Assembly (NCBI GenBank): GCA_032622095.1
Contig: CP136062.1
Span: 134,369,282-134,433,281, forward strand
Length of the DNA: 64,000 bases
Direction: 5' to 3'
Source: Siphonodentalium dalli
Taxonomy: Eukaryota > Mollusca > Scaphopoda > Gadilida > Siphonodentaliidae
The number at the start of each line of letters is the position of its first letter. Positions within the stretch are counted from its first letter, which is position 1. Below are positions 34,480-46,673 of this stretch, piece after piece. A program made the position numbers and the translations under genes. The notes below the pieces were generated by a model. It had not been told where the DNA came from. It searched no databases and saw only the letters and a program-made list of their open reading frames with translations.

Positions 34480-35860
34480 CTAACAGGGGGGAGTCGGAAA
34501 ATATTTGCAGGCACGTATGCTGATTTTTGATCCACCCACCACCGCGTCCAAATTTGTTTTCCGTTTTCGGCAGTTTTTTCCGACCATTTTTGGACACCCA
34601 CCCCCTTTTAACACTAAAGCAGAGATTTGCAGGGGGAAATTCACTGTAAACAGCTGTATATGAATTTCTATGCATACTATTAGTCATGGATGTTAAAGGT
34701 ACTCAATCCGATAAAACTCCTCTCAATTACTATTTCAATGGCTTCGGGGGTCAAAAATATTTGATTCGAGTCGAGGAAGTCACCCATCAAAGCTCAGATT
34801 TGTTAGATATCGATTTTAGAAATCTATTATTTTTCATTGTCGTGAATACTTTCTGGCCCAGAACACAGTCAAAATTGTGTTATTATTACCACTTGATTTT
34901 AGAGTTATCCATCCTTGTCTGTTTGAATGTGAGAACATCCAATTTCTATTTAATAACCCTCCTATAGTCAAGCCCCATTCAAATATTCCCTAATATGTAT
35001 AAAAACCCCGCCATCGTTTTTTCGATTCTCTTACGAAATCATACTTAACCTGGTTCGATCTAGTATATACATTTGACACATCATGCCCGTCATACCAAAC
35101 CTATTTATAAATATTACTCTGTTTACATATGTTTGAATTTATATTTGCTGTAGGGAGCGGAGGTCCAGCTAAGTTTCCAGAACTTGTCCTCCAATCCCTA
35201 ATAATAATGTATTAATATATCCATTATACATGACAATAAATATGTTTAAATCAGTCTGTTTGAATAGTGTTTTGGTGTACACATCTCGAGCAGGTTACGA
35301 AGTTGACAGCAATTATTAGTACTCATCTCGAGAAAATAACAAATTTCAAAAATCAATATCTAATAACTCTGAGCTTTGTTTGATGGGTTCCTCGACTCGA
35401 ATCAAATATTTTTTCCCCCAAAGCCAGAGAAATAGTAATATAGGACCCTCTGATCGGATTGTTGATGTTGGAATCTGTTGAGATGGGGACCGTCTGTTCG
35501 GATTGAGTACCTTTAACATTGACATGTAAATAGGAAAAAGTCATTTTGGGGTCATTCGGTCCAAAAAAACATGGCTGTCAGCAGCCATCTTGGATTTCAA
35601 AATTCAATCCATTAGCATGGGCTACAGGCTATACTGTTTGTCTGATCATCATGAAATTTGTCATTTATGTTAATATTGACATATAGATGTGTTTTAAGCC
35701 AAACTCATTGCAAAAACAGTCAAAAAGACTTGCAGGAAAAATATTTTTGAGTTGCGGAAAAACAATTTTGTTGGTCCTATCGACAACCCACCCACCCCGG
35801 CATACGTGCCCGGAAAAAACTTTTTTCCACCCCCCCCCCCCCCCCTGTTCGTAACACTAT
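34480..35860. repeat. Dispersed repeat R1, copy 2 (interrupted)
   Basis: Second copy of the 11540-12165 repeat. It aligns from AGTCGGAAAATATTTGCAGG to the target TTAA at 34693, and resumes after 35516 with CATTGACATGTAAATAG through to the poly-C run near 35840. The interruption is the 816-bp TTAA element. The two copies are highly similar, for example over CATTAGCATGGGCTACAGGC. Confidence 0.85.
34697..35512. mobile_element. 816-bp TTAA-specific DNA transposon, non-autonomous
   Basis: TTAA lies on both sides (34693-34696, 35513-35516), and the paralogous empty site at 11818-11821 has a single TTAA. The inverted ends match perfectly over 15 bp (AGGTACTCAATCCGA). They remain similar for about 170 bp, including TATTTGATTCGAGTCGAGGA, with a roughly 60-nt indel. 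There is no transposase ORF. A related end is present at about 41412-41590. Confidence 0.9.
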
Positions 35861-35960
35861 TTTTTCTTGATTTTGGCATATTTAATTAATTGCTAAAAAA
35901 AAAAATCCAATCAGATTGAGATGCCAGCCCTCTAAATACATCTGTATACATAAGCATTAA

Positions 35961-36206
35961 CCCTTTCATGATGGGAGCTGCACTAGTGCATAATTAAAGA
36001 TCCTGTGCCAGTGCATTCTCTTATATATGCGAGTCTCCTATAGGGAGCCTCGCATATAGAAGAGAATGCACTGGCTTACAAGGTCAATGTAAATATTGTT
36101 AGGCCAATGCATTCTCGTATATATGCGAGGCTCCCTATGGGAGACGTGCATGTATAAGAGAATGCATTGGCACTGGGTTTTTGAAAAATTTCATGTTATG
36201 AATGGG
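35961..36206 (+). mobile_element. TTAA double-hairpin MITE, copy C
   Basis: TTAA on both sides (35957-35960, 36207-36210). Both hairpins are well preserved: GCATTCTCTTATATATGCGA with complement, then GCATTCTCGTATATATGCGA with complement. Confidence 0.88.
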
Positions 36207-36558
36207 TTAAGCCTTAAGGGTCGATCTATTATCACAATTTGCTTATTTCTTATCATTTGTAAGTTCATTATTCCAGATAGCCCAATGTCTGTAATGAAAA
36301 AATACTATAAGAATGAACAAAATGCCAGATTGCCCCAACTAATATGGGACCTGTTACCAGAAGCACACATTCATTTTATTTTGGCCTGATAGGGGAACAC
36401 ACAATATATAGACATCAAACCTGCAGATATCTCCATGCAGTATACAATGCTAGTAGTACATGTACCAGTACATTTTTCAACCAGTTATTTGTGATTTGCA
36501 TAACATAGGGAAGATACTGAACTATTGACCAATTTTGAGAAGGGAGGAAACTATTTAA

Positions 36559-36796
36559 CCGTTCCATGACTGGAGCTTCCTGAAATTTGTTGAAAACCCT
36601 CTGCCAATGCATTCTTTTATATATGCGAGTCTCCCATAGGGAGCTTCGCATATATAAGAGAATGAATTGGCCTAATAATATTTAACTTGACCTTGTAAAC
36701 CAGTGCATTCTCCATATGGGAGACTCACATATTTAAGAGAATGCACTGGCACATGATCTTTAATGCTGCACTAGCGCTGCTCCTGTCATGAAAGGG
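36559..36796 (-). mobile_element. TTAA double-hairpin MITE, copy D (inverted)
   Basis: Reverse orientation relative to copy C, about 350 bp away. Left TTAA at 36555-36558; the right flank has decayed to ACAA. The second hairpin has lost part of one arm (CATTCTCCATATGGGAGACT). Confidence 0.82.
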
Positions 36797-36819
36797 ACAA
36801 AATTATTTTTTTTATCTCG

Positions 36820-38170
36820 GAGAACATTAATGAAAGTGTCAATGACACTGTAGCTCAACTTGGGGAGGAGTTCATTTTTAGCTGAACAATGGAAAGAAAG
36901 ATAAAGAAGTCATGCCGATGATCCATATAAAGTTTGTTCATGATCGGATGAGGGATATGGTCTGTATGGTGCGCCAAAGGATTTAGTTATACAAAGAGTA
37001 AATTCCAAGATGGCCACTGGCGGTTATGTTTTTCAACGAATTTCGGTCAAAATAGGAGGCTCCCATCTTGAGGACACACCGAATATCCATATGAAGTTTG
37101 GTAATCATCAGATGAGGTATGTGGTGTGTGGGCTGTGCCAAAGGATTTAGTCACGCAAAGAGTAAAATCCAATATGGCTGCTGGCAGCCATGTTTTTCAT
37201 CGAAAATTGTTCAATTTTAATAGCTCCCATCTAGAGGTGATTCTAAACATGCCTATAAATTTTCAAATCAATTCTCCGATAAATGCGGGCTGTGCCGATG
37301 GATTCAAATTTTAAATCCAAGATGGCTGCCAGTGGCCATGTTTTTAAACAAATTTTGTTCAAAATAAGAGGCTCCCATCTAGATGTCACCCCGAAGATCC
37401 ATATGAAGTTTAGTGATGATCGGATGAGGGATGCGGTCTGTAGGGTGTGCCAAAGGTTACACTGGTGTAAAGATGTTTCGGAGTGACATCTAGCGGATGC
37501 GGGAGGAATATATAGGAGAATAAAATTGACACTGGGTCCTAATTGGTCAATAGCCTTTTGTGTTATTTTGCATAAACAAAATTATCACACCTCTTTCCTG
37601 TGATTTCCAATAGGTAAAATAGCCATTGGCACAGGAATTAACCCTTGTAGTGAAGTTTAATATTGTGGTTTAGGCTAAAATATGACATTATTTTTTTAGT
37701 GGGGTTCTGAAACCAGTTACGAAAACACAAGACTTAAAGGCGAATTCCCTGCTAGACGGACATGATTTTTTTTGCATAAAAAGTTTCAATCTTTCAATCT
37801 TTCAGATTTAAAGAAAATTTTTGACCTAGGATTTATATTGTAAACAGTATACGCTAAAACATTTGCACTGAGGCCTATGGAAAACATTTACACAGTGTAA
37901 GCCAAAGGATTTAGTCATGCAAAGAGTAAAATCCAATATGGCTGCTGGTGGCCATGTTTTTCATTGAAAATCGTTCATATTCGATAGCTCCCATCTACAG
38001 GTGATCACAATCGTACCTGCAAAATTAAAAAATGATCCATTTCCATCTATAGGTCACCATGAAGCTACATATGAAGTTTGGTGAAGATCGGATGATGGAT
38101 GCGGCTGATGCCGAAGGAAATTGTTGACACACGCACAGGGACGACGGACGCCAACCCATGGCAATAGCTT
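36820..38170. repeat. Tandem repeat of about 145-160-bp units with AAGATGGC(C/T)GC core
   Basis: Units contain CCAA(G/T)ATGGC(C/T)(A/G)C followed by GGC(A/G)GCCATGTTTTTC. They also share GGCTCCCATCT, and CATATGAAGTTTGGTGA(A/T)GATCGGATGA. Units occur near 36990, 37150, 37310 and 37930, with a diverged spacer at 37500-37880. The array ends in ACGGACGCCAACCCATGGCA. ORFs here are repeat by-products. Confidence 0.75.
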
Positions 38171-38189
38171 GAACTTTATGTTGTAAAGT

Positions 38190-39480
38190 TCAGGTAAAAA
38201 TCTAAGGAAATGACATTGTTTTTGACTACCATAAAATTCATAGCGGGATAATTCAATTGACTACACTTGGCTACAGAGAGCAAATTATGTTATTTTGCCT
38301 TAAAATGCCTGACATGCCTGTTTTGTCCGCCGAGCAATGACAGCCAGATATATTGGCATATAACAGCAATTTTGTATCTGTCTTATTGGCTTATAAAATG
38401 TATTAGTTTATTAAGAAACTGGCAATATGTTCATTTTATTTGGAGTAAGATTGTCCTCATTTGGTTGAGGTCCTCTTGTGCTTCTAGCTACAGCCAAAGT
38501 AAATTCAACTAATGGTTAGTAACTACAAAATACATGCACAAATTATATAAAAAAAAAACAATTTCTTGATTCCATTAATGATTCATGATTATAGGAGAAT
38601 TACATGCTGAAGAGACAATAAATCGGCAAAAATAACATTAACGCAGGCAATATTACCGCCTTAGGATTTGCCTAAATTCCGAGAGCTGATAGTTGGTTTA
38701 AATTTATATTATTATCATATTAAATATATATTGCTAAGGGATCGGGGGAACAAGTTTTAGTTCAACTTACCAAAGTCCCTCACCCACATACAAGTGATAC
38801 AAAATTTACATGGTACAGAGTTACAATTTGTGTCGATTTGAGCTATTAGCTCAACTGGTGATGTGCAAAAGCTTGGTCATGTGTTGCAAATTAATAGGCA
38901 CATTTTAGAATGTCTAGAATATTAACTACTAGTTAATCATTATGGGAATAAAGGCAATGCATACAGTGATGGTTATTACCTATACTACATCTATATTTTT
39001 ATGTTTCACTCCATTGCCAGGACTAATCATGTCTGACAGTCAGAGATAAAATAATGAGTTGGAAATCTAGGACCAGGTGTATTTAATCTGAACATAGGCC
39101 TTGATTTGGTAGTTTGTATTCCAACTACCGGTATACTATTATCACGATGAGTTAACATGCAAAACTTAGTATGTTGTAAACTCGTATTTAAGCTCGACAG
39201 TACAAATTTTCATGCTCTAATTTAAAACTGACCGAAAGTTAGAATGACTCAAAAGAGAACAAATGGGAAAAACAAAGGGCTTGCTTATTAATCGATACAC
39301 ACTGTATATGTAAACTACGAAGTAACATTTCTGAAATCAACAGCCTATCAATGGTCATTATGTCAGTACAAAATCCTGGCATTCTCCCTACAATATTTTA
39401 AGATTAATCAGGCCACCATTGGCACTAAAGTCTTAACTCTACCTAATTTCTATTGTGTGTGTAGACCCATGCTAATATCT
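38190..39480. other. Gene-free stretch
   Basis: No exon, inverted ends or tandem array recognised. Confidence 0.35.
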
Positions 39481-39486
39481 TCTTTA

Positions 39487-39740
39487 TACCCCCCGCAACG
39501 AGTTGTGGGGGGTATACTGGTATCAGCTTGTCCATCCATCTGTCCATCCGTCTGTCCATCGAGCCGTCCGTCTGTGGACACAATTTTGTCCGGAGTTTTT
39601 CTGTCGTTTTATGATAATTTTACATGAAACTTGGCACAGACATCAACCACCACGGGAACCTGTGCACCTGCGATTATGACGTCTGTCAGACTTTTTTTGG
39701 TGGAGTTATCCCTCCTTCGCAACAAGTATAATTTTTTTTA
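39487..39740 (+). repeat. Dispersed repeat starting with ACCCCCCGCAACGAGTTGTGG hairpin
   Basis: Begins with a hairpin (TACCCCCC...GGGGGGTA, about 39486-39515). A GTCCATCCATCTGTCCATC run follows, then sequence with TTTTGTCCGGAGTTTTTCTG. This is the mirror layout of the right end of the 25095-26235 repeat, so it probably belongs to the same class read from the other end. Confidence 0.6.
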
Positions 39741-39744
39741 CATT

Positions 39745-40580
39745 GAATCTAACATGCGATTTTATCAGAATGATGACATCAAATTGAATAAATTCAGCAT
39801 AAAAATGTGGGCCGAACTCAAAATTTAAAGAGAGAATATTTCTTCCTGGATATCAGATGACTTATTTTCTTGCAATAAAATATGCCACAATACAACAAAT
39901 ACAAAGAAAAGAATACCAAATCATGTCTTCTGATTCTATAAGCTTTAGAATAAAATAAAAAGATATAAAAATAGCTATTCAATAAAATTCTAAATTTTGA
40001 ATGACTCTTTTGCTCAAATTTATTTGTATTATTTTACAATGGAATCTATATACAAGGAGCACCATTGAATACAAGTTTCCTTGTACAGATAATCGAGATG
40101 AATGGGTTTAAATGAATTGAAGATGTCATATTGATATATAGATTGCTGTACCCGATGTTACCAACTGTAAAACATGCTGCATGCATCTGGGCTCTCATGT
40201 CTTAAAATGACACATAAAATTCAGGTCTCAAATTAAGTCAATTAATTGCTTGGTCTTGTCACATTCTGGGGATCAAAATAGACGAAATACTTATAGACTC
40301 TGAAAAGACTTACTGAAATAACAAATTTATTACGAGGTTCCAGCACAAATGTGTATTATTTTTACAAATAAAAAATTAAAACTAGACACTCTGCATTGTT
40401 ACATTTCGCACAAATAAGAAATCCTAAATTTTTTCTAAGAGCCAATAATCTTTTAAGTGTTTTGATGCAAATAAGTCTGTATACATGTATTTCATTTTTA
40501 TGAACCTATTGTGATCCCCAGAATATAATACATGCATTAACTAATTATGTTGAATTTGAGGATTGAAGTTTATTTGCCAT
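39745..40580. other. Gene-free stretch
   Basis: AT-rich. A short inverted pair, TTCTGGGGATCAAAATAG (about 40264) and CTATTGTGATCCCCAGAA (about 40506), may mark the tips of a decayed MITE, but nothing else supports it. Confidence 0.35.
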
Positions 40581-40585
40581 CTTAA

Positions 40586-40828
40586 CCCTTTCATGGTGGG
40601 AGCTGTGCTGGTGCAGCATTAAAGATTCTGTGACATGCATTTTCTTATATATGCGAGTCTCCCATAGGGAGTCTTGAATATATAAGAGAATGCACTGTCT
40701 TACAAGGTCAAGGTAAATATTATTCTCATATATATATGCGAGGTGCCCTATGGGCGACATGCATAAGTAAAAGAATGCATTGGCACAGAGTTTTCACAAA
40801 ATTTCTGGAAGCTTCAGTCATGGAAAGT
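40586..40828 (+). mobile_element. TTAA double-hairpin MITE, copy E
   Basis: TTAA on both sides (40582-40585, 40829-40832). The first hairpin is intact (TATATGCGAGTCTCCCATAG and complement). The second starts truncated at TATTCTCATATATATATGCG. Confidence 0.82.
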
Positions 40829-41088
40829 TTAAAAGCCTTCAAGATGGCATGCATTGCTGGAGTCTGACACAAATGTAAACTTAAAGCTTTCACATGGTCA
40901 TTGGATGCATTGCAATTGTGGCATCAGATGTGGGTTTGTCTGAGTGTTCTAATTAAGCATTGCTAGAAATGCGTTTACTTAGCAGTTTTTACTTTCATAA
41001 AGACAAACTGACAGAACACACTGTGCATCTTAATCAGTAATGTTTTATCGAATGTGTCGCAGACGACTCCTTTACACACGGGTTCAAG

Positions 41089-41333
41089 CCTTGAAATAGT
41101 GTGCCTGTCATTTGCAGAATGAGGTCCCCAGAGGGTGAATTAAGTGATGCTACCCCGCATAGTGGGCTAGCATCACCAAATTCACCCTCTGGGAACCTCA
41201 TTCTGCTGAGTTGTAAGCAGAATGAGGTCCCCAGAGGGTGAATTTGGTGATGCTAGCCCACTATGCCGGTAGCATCACTAAATTCACCCTCTGGGTACCT
41301 CATTCTGCAAATGACAGACACCCTATTTCAAGG
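41089..41333. repeat. 245-bp palindrome with nested direct repeats
   Basis: The whole block is a near-perfect inverted repeat: CCTTGAAATAGTGTGCCTGT at the left and its near complement ending CTATTTCAAGG at the right. Each half also contains a smaller palindrome, GCAGAATGAGGTCCCCAGAG to its complement, so the same arm appears four times in alternating orientation. It is MITE-like, with no clear target duplication. A fragment of the same end occurs at 53943-53982. Confidence 0.85.
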
Positions 41334-41411
41334 TTTGCTTGTATAAAGTCAGCCCAATTATCAACTGATTTCACTTGATGCTCTAAGTTCAATATTTGCG
41401 ATTTAAGTTTA

Positions 41412-41590
41412 AAGATGCATAATCCGAATTAATGCTCTCAAATTACTATTTATTTGGCTTCGCGGTTAAAAAATATTTTATTCGAGTCGAGGAACCCACC
41501 AATTAAAGCTCAGAGTGATCAAATATCAATTTGTTTAATTTGTTACTTCCCGAGATATGTAATTTTTTACATAAGAAGAATGATAACTCT
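41412..41590 (+). repeat. Diverged end of the 816-bp TTAA element family
   Basis: Shares CATAATCCGAATTAATGCTC-like tip sequence, CTCAAATTACTATTT, GGCTTCG and TTCGAGTCGAGGAACCCACC with the ends of 34697-35512. The opposite end was not found, so this is a decayed copy or partial insertion. Confidence 0.55.
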
Positions 41591-42189
41591 AAAATCAAGT
41601 GGCTTTGGGTGTTAGATATTTGACAAACTGGCCAAATTTTGTAATATGAATGAGCAGTAAGATGTGAATCATGACAACAATAATCTGCCAAAATGACTGA
41701 TGCTGTTAATTCTCACAACAAACATATGACTAGTAACTCACGACAAATACAGTATGTAATGTCTTGTCATGTAAACATCATGCTGAAGAAATCTCTTGAT
41801 GAACATGCAAATTCACTTAATTCTGAGCGTTAACATACAAAATCAGAATCAATGGTGCAAAAGAAAACTCAGATATAAACAGACGGTATACCAAAAACCA
41901 TGTATAACCTATTTTGCAAACCCATGCTTACTTACAGAAAAGGGCTGCAGCCTAGAAAAAGTTCAATCAAGATTAAGAATATGAAAGAAATGAAAAGAGC
42001 CGAACATGGAACCCAGAGAAGAAAATATATATTAAATATAAAATGCATATATAGTGCATATAAAAATAATTCTTTTGATTTGTGACTGAATACAAAAAGT
42101 CTTATATAAGAACATACTGATTTTATTGCGAAATGTGTTATGTTTTCAAAAGAACACATAACATTGCCTTACAGTTAAAAGAACGTAAG

Positions 42190-43180
42190 TCGTATACAGT
42201 CAATTTCAGTTAATTGCATATCGTTTATATGCATATTTCGGCTATTTGCATAAAATATGCATGCACCAAACCATTTTCTCATAAAAAGACTATTTTTTAA
42301 TCGTTTATTTGCATAAGGGTTGGACTCTATTCCGTCTTTATGCATACGAAAATCGCCAAAAATGTTGACGAGAAGGGGTAAAAAGTCACCTCATGGTGCC
42401 GAAATTATAGCTATTTGTAAAAATATTTACCTTGAAAAAGGTATTTTATGGGAAAACTTAATACAAAGTTGTTGAAGATGACCATCACGAGAACGAAGCC
42501 GGCAATTTTCAATTTCATAACACACATGTTTTTCTATCTGTTCTCATTAACATGCTTCTGTTGACACATATTTCCTTTATGTTTCCATATTTATTTGTGA
42601 ATTGCATGATTTATTAAAATGTGTATACTTATTTGGTTGTTTGTTGAGTTTGTAAACACCTGAAGTTCCAGTTGCAATTCCGAGATAGTGAAAGGAAGAT
42701 AGATTTCCGGGAATTCCCCAACAAGGAAGCCACCTAAACTGAAAGTGCTTTTCTATTTCTTCTAACATTCTTCTGTTCACAAACATTTCCTGTATGTTTC
42801 CTTAATTATGTGTGAATTATATGAATTATTAAAGCTTGTATATTTGTTTTTTTGTCTTGATTCATAAAAATAAAAATGAAAATGTCAAAGGAAAATTCCA
42901 CGAATTCTATCAACAAAGTGTCAAGGTCGCCACCACAAAAAAGAAGGCCAACATGGTATTGTCATTATTCAGGAGAGACAAAAAACTTATTATTTTAATT
43001 TAGCTGTTGTTTATCAAGTGTAAATAATTTCTGACGATAGGCGAAAACACACCCTTTGAGAATATATCGCTTGATCTCTAACTGACCGTTCATGCAAAAA
43101 AAGTTTTATAATGACTTTTTGACAGAGCTATTTCATTGAATTTGTTGTCAAGAGAAGATCTTTTAGTATCAAAAGGACAT
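42190..43180. other. Gene-free stretch; possible pogo-like end
   Basis: Starts with repeated AATTGCATAT / TATTTGCATA motifs (42190-42260). No transposase or exon is recognised. Confidence 0.3.
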
Positions 43181-43184
43181 ATTT

Positions 43185-43255
43185 TATAAAGTGAGTAGAT
43201 GGGCGCGAAGCGCCCGGGATGGTCGAAAAGATCGAGTGATCTTCTCCTTCACCCC
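43185..43255 (-). ncRNA. Second copy of the 68-nt structured module
   Basis: On the minus strand the module starts GGGGTGAAGGAGAAGATC. It contains the stem GAGAAGATC/GATCTTTTC, then CGACCATCC, then a second hairpin GGGCGC-TTC-GCGCCC, and ends CTACTCACTTTAT. It matches the 21821-21888 insert over 46 aligned bases with four changes, two of which are paired in the first stem. The flanks resemble each other (GGACATATTTTATA / GGACACATTTTGATA), which might be a worn target duplication. It may be a small-RNA gene copy or a short retroposon. Confidence 0.4.
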
Positions 43256-43259
43256 ATGG

Positions 43260-44010
43260 ACACATTTTGATATTTTCGGGAGCCTTTATTCAGCATTTGA
43301 GGGGCTTGTGCCTCCTGCACTGCAGCCCTTTTGTGCGTTAGGGGCCTGTGGCCAGATTGTGCGCACAAGACAGACACGTCCTACTCTTTTGTATATATTG
43401 ATCATATTATTATGCTACATGTACTTCAATATATCCTCAGACAAATAGGTTCATATTGGACCTAAGTATTGACAATGGTTCATATTGGACTTATTTGGTT
43501 CTGATATAAGCTCATAGTGGATTTAAACCCGTCATTCTGTTGGATGGCGTGGGCCACAGTGAAAACAAATGCTGAAATAGGTCCAGAGTGAGCATATTTG
43601 TTTGGTTTTTATATTTATCTAATTAAATTTTTTTAAGTAAAATTTTTGAAAAACTAACGACGTTATAACCTTTGCCAGGGTACTCCCGAGTCACCACACC
43701 AAATTTGGTTGAAATTGAACCAGCAGTCTGGGAGGAAAATCCAGACAGACAGACAGACAGATCCTACTCTTATTTTTATTGATCAACAAGAAAGTTGAAG
43801 TAAAATGTCTTATCAGGGATAAAAAAAAAGAAGCTAGATGTGTGATGTTTTGACAAGCTGAAGCCTGAACCATAGTGTTTGCGCATGTAAATATGATTTT
43901 GCCCAATAACCAAATTATGTCCTTTTAACTGTAAGGCGATGATAAGTGAATAATACAAATCAGACTTAATCATTGAAAACTTTGACACAGGAGATTTAAC
44001 AGCAAGCAAG
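43260..44010. other. Repeat-like sequence, no gene
   Basis: Two partly similar segments contain CCTACTCTT(T/A) and TATTGATCA (43380-43407, 43761-43786), with CAGACAGACAGACAGA before the second. This looks like the 3' tail of a dispersed repeat. The 85-codon ORF starting 43191 reads through the structured module and is not supported. Confidence 0.35.
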
Positions 44011-44569
44011 TCATGCTTTTATTGCCCCTGGTACATGTACATGTACATATAGGACAGCAAAGAAGTTAAATTTAGAGAATTAGAAAAGTGAAGAATTGCT
44101 GGCCATCCATCCCAGATGCCAGTCACCAGGACTGAACAGCAACACCCCTTACATCCTGCTTCCGGTTTGGGCGGGCTAATCAGCCTAATGGCAACATCGA
44201 AAATAAACATGAAATCAAACACAATGTTCACAGATAATTAGATCAATGAATTTATTCATTCCTGACCACATTTCATTGATTTAATTGCTAGTGTATCTGT
44301 GACAATGCCTAAAGCAAGTGTAGACCCAAAAGTGGGTGCTCTTAAATCTGTTTCAATTGTTTTCCAGTGATATGATGCCATGGTGTTTCTGGAAAAATGT
44401 GACATAAGCACTTTTCCAGAAAAATCGTAGCATCACTTCAGGGTAGTAGTCTTTGGAAAATTACTATGATTTGTCAGTTATTGCATATTCACATTTGGAA
44501 TTAAGTTTTGTAGGCGTCTTGGCTTTGAAATGCGAGTTTGTTTATTACCTTGGGAAATTTGAAATATAT

Positions 44570-45180
44570 CACTAAACAAGAGCATAGCTCAGGCAAAATA
44601 CACCTGTGGTAATTTCAACAAAGGGCCTTGACGAGTAATCCATATGCCACATTTGAAAACAGAGAGATAACTATAACTAAAGCCATCACCCGGAAACCAA
44701 AATAATCGGCAAATTCTTAGTTGACAAGGATCATAACTCGACCAAAAATGGGCAGACCAAATCCAATTCGAACTTGACCTGTATTAAAAATTTGCATGTG
44801 GCTAATCTACATACATAATTTGAAACTAGACAACTAGAACTAAACTTATCATCCTGAAACCAAAATAATTGGCAAATTCTAAGTCGACAAGGACCATAGC
44901 TCCAGCAAAAATTGGCTGGCGGAACCCAAATTTGAACTTGACCTGTATTTTGCCGAGTACAAATTCCAACAAAAAAGGGCTTTAACTCTGGTGAAAATTG
45001 GCGGGCAGAACCCAAATTTGAACTTGACCTGTTTTTTTGTGCTAATAATCTTGCATATCAACTTTACATTCCATTCAGTTCAGACTTACTGAAGTTATCT
45101 GGAAATGAAAAAAAAAGAGAATGGACAGATGGATGGATGGACAGACGAACCAATAACATATTATGTTAATTATTTTTCAA
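44570..45180. repeat. Diverged tandem repeat, units of about 130-150 bp
   Basis: Units share AACTCNNNNAAAA, GGCAGACC(A/C)AA and TTTGAACTTGACCTGTATT. They start near 44576, 44727, 44889 and 44970. The tail is a GGATGGATGGACAGACGAAC run. Frames inside the units are not genes. Confidence 0.65.
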
Positions 45181-45184
45181 AACA

Positions 45185-46670
45185 GGCATATAAAAACAAA
45201 TGAAACAGATTTAACTGAAGAGCACCTACCTTTGGATCGACACTTTCTTTAGGCATTAGCCCAGATGGCCAAGCAATTATATCAATGAGGCACGGTCAGG
45301 AAAGAATAATTTTAAAGATTTTATATATAGATATTTTATTTATTTATAAAGTTACTGTTAGCCCTCCCAAACCAGAAGTGGGATGTAGGTGCTGACTAAT
45401 ATCAGTACCATTTTCAATCGATCAGGACGTGTCGAGACAGGAAATTTAATTCAGCAGATATTAAATGGATTTATTTACATTATATAAGTAGTTGATAAAA
45501 AAATTGCCTATAATTTTCTATTTAAGCCATGCCTATTGTGTAATAAAGCTTTTCAAAGGCTTAACTACACCCCAAACCTTTGATGCCTGTGTGGACAATT
45601 GATTCAACAAAAAATACATCTCCCAATAAATTATCTGTCAATATAATTTCCGTCATTTTCAATTCTTCCAGAAATTTGCTCAGGAAACATTTACTGGGAA
45701 ACACAAGTTAAATTGGAATTAAAATGGATGACTTTTATTTTGTAAGGTTATCAAGAAATTACCTCAGTTGTTTATACACCTTGTTATAGCTAGCTTTGCC
45801 AATGAGAAGGTATAATACATATAATTAATTTTGTGAGTGATTAATATATTCTCCCGAGAAAGCATTTTTTTGAACATCAACTGACTTCAATTTTGTGTTC
45901 AATCAAGGCATTCTGAAAGGCTGGTGAATCATTTCTGTGTTAAGAATTTAAACTTGAAAAGAAGACGGGCAGAAGATTGTTCTGCAAATACCAAAATTGG
46001 CAACAATAATTAACTAATGAATATAATGATAATCAGTTTTGAAGGAAGATAAATTAGGTTATGTTAAGATGTTACAGAAATCTAAAACAAGGACACTGAC
46101 AAGGACATGGTGAGTGGACGCTAAAAGCTTTGCTGAAGGGATTCAAATACAGAGGGTGAACATACTCAAATGATCTGCATGTGTTTAAAATCGTTCACAA
46201 TTTTAGTCATAATAAGAATTATTTTATGATTATGGTCCATTATGGACAAATGGTTGGTTGCTTGAGCTTAACGTCATTTCACAAACTAGGCCATAGCACA
46301 AAGTTGCCAGTTTGATTGTGAAGGCGCAGATGGATAATTTCACTAATAAACTGCTGTATTTAATATATCTTGATTTAGAATGGTAGATAACCACATAGCT
46401 GGTGTTCAATGTTTCAGAAAGGTATGGTAAGCAAAGTGCATGTAGATAAAGATTGAAATTTACACCAAAATTCCTGAGTGAATTCAATTTGATTTTTGAT
46501 AAAAATAGAAGAAACCACACTGCATCATGTGAATGAAAATTTTGGTATTTGAACCCCTTCAGATTGAGAGAGAGAGGAATCTAAAAGCATGCAAGTTAGG
46601 GTTGTGCCATGCAATCTTGTGAATCTAACAACACATAATTCTTATACCTTTCTACAAATCAGTAACGACG
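45185..46670. other. 3' flank of the LMTK-like gene
   Basis: Sequence downstream of the stop at 46674. It should contain the 3' UTR. No further exon is clear, and an AATAAA on the minus strand is not seen close to the stop. Confidence 0.4.
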
Positions 46671-46673
46671 TTT

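Noticed and set aside
36415-36651. ORF MRSSLWETRIYKRMHW and relatives at 24148, 36096, 40545 and 63649
   Set aside because: The shared peptide comes from the TTAA double-hairpin MITE, not from a gene family.
37126-37486. Two overlapping ORFs
   Set aside because: Read-through of tandem repeat units with the AAGATGGC core.
36820-38170. Possible CRISPR-like array
   Set aside because: Units of 145-160 bp are tandem and diverged, with no short identical repeats or unique spacers; the genome is eukaryotic.
43191-43448. 85-codon ORF (MSRWARSARD...)
   Set aside because: It begins inside the structured module and runs into repeat-like sequence, with no splice or homology support.
42158-43940. 18-bp inverted pair (CCTTACAGTTAAAAG and complement) as transposon tips
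   Set aside because: The similarity stops after about 18 bp and there is no flanking duplication.
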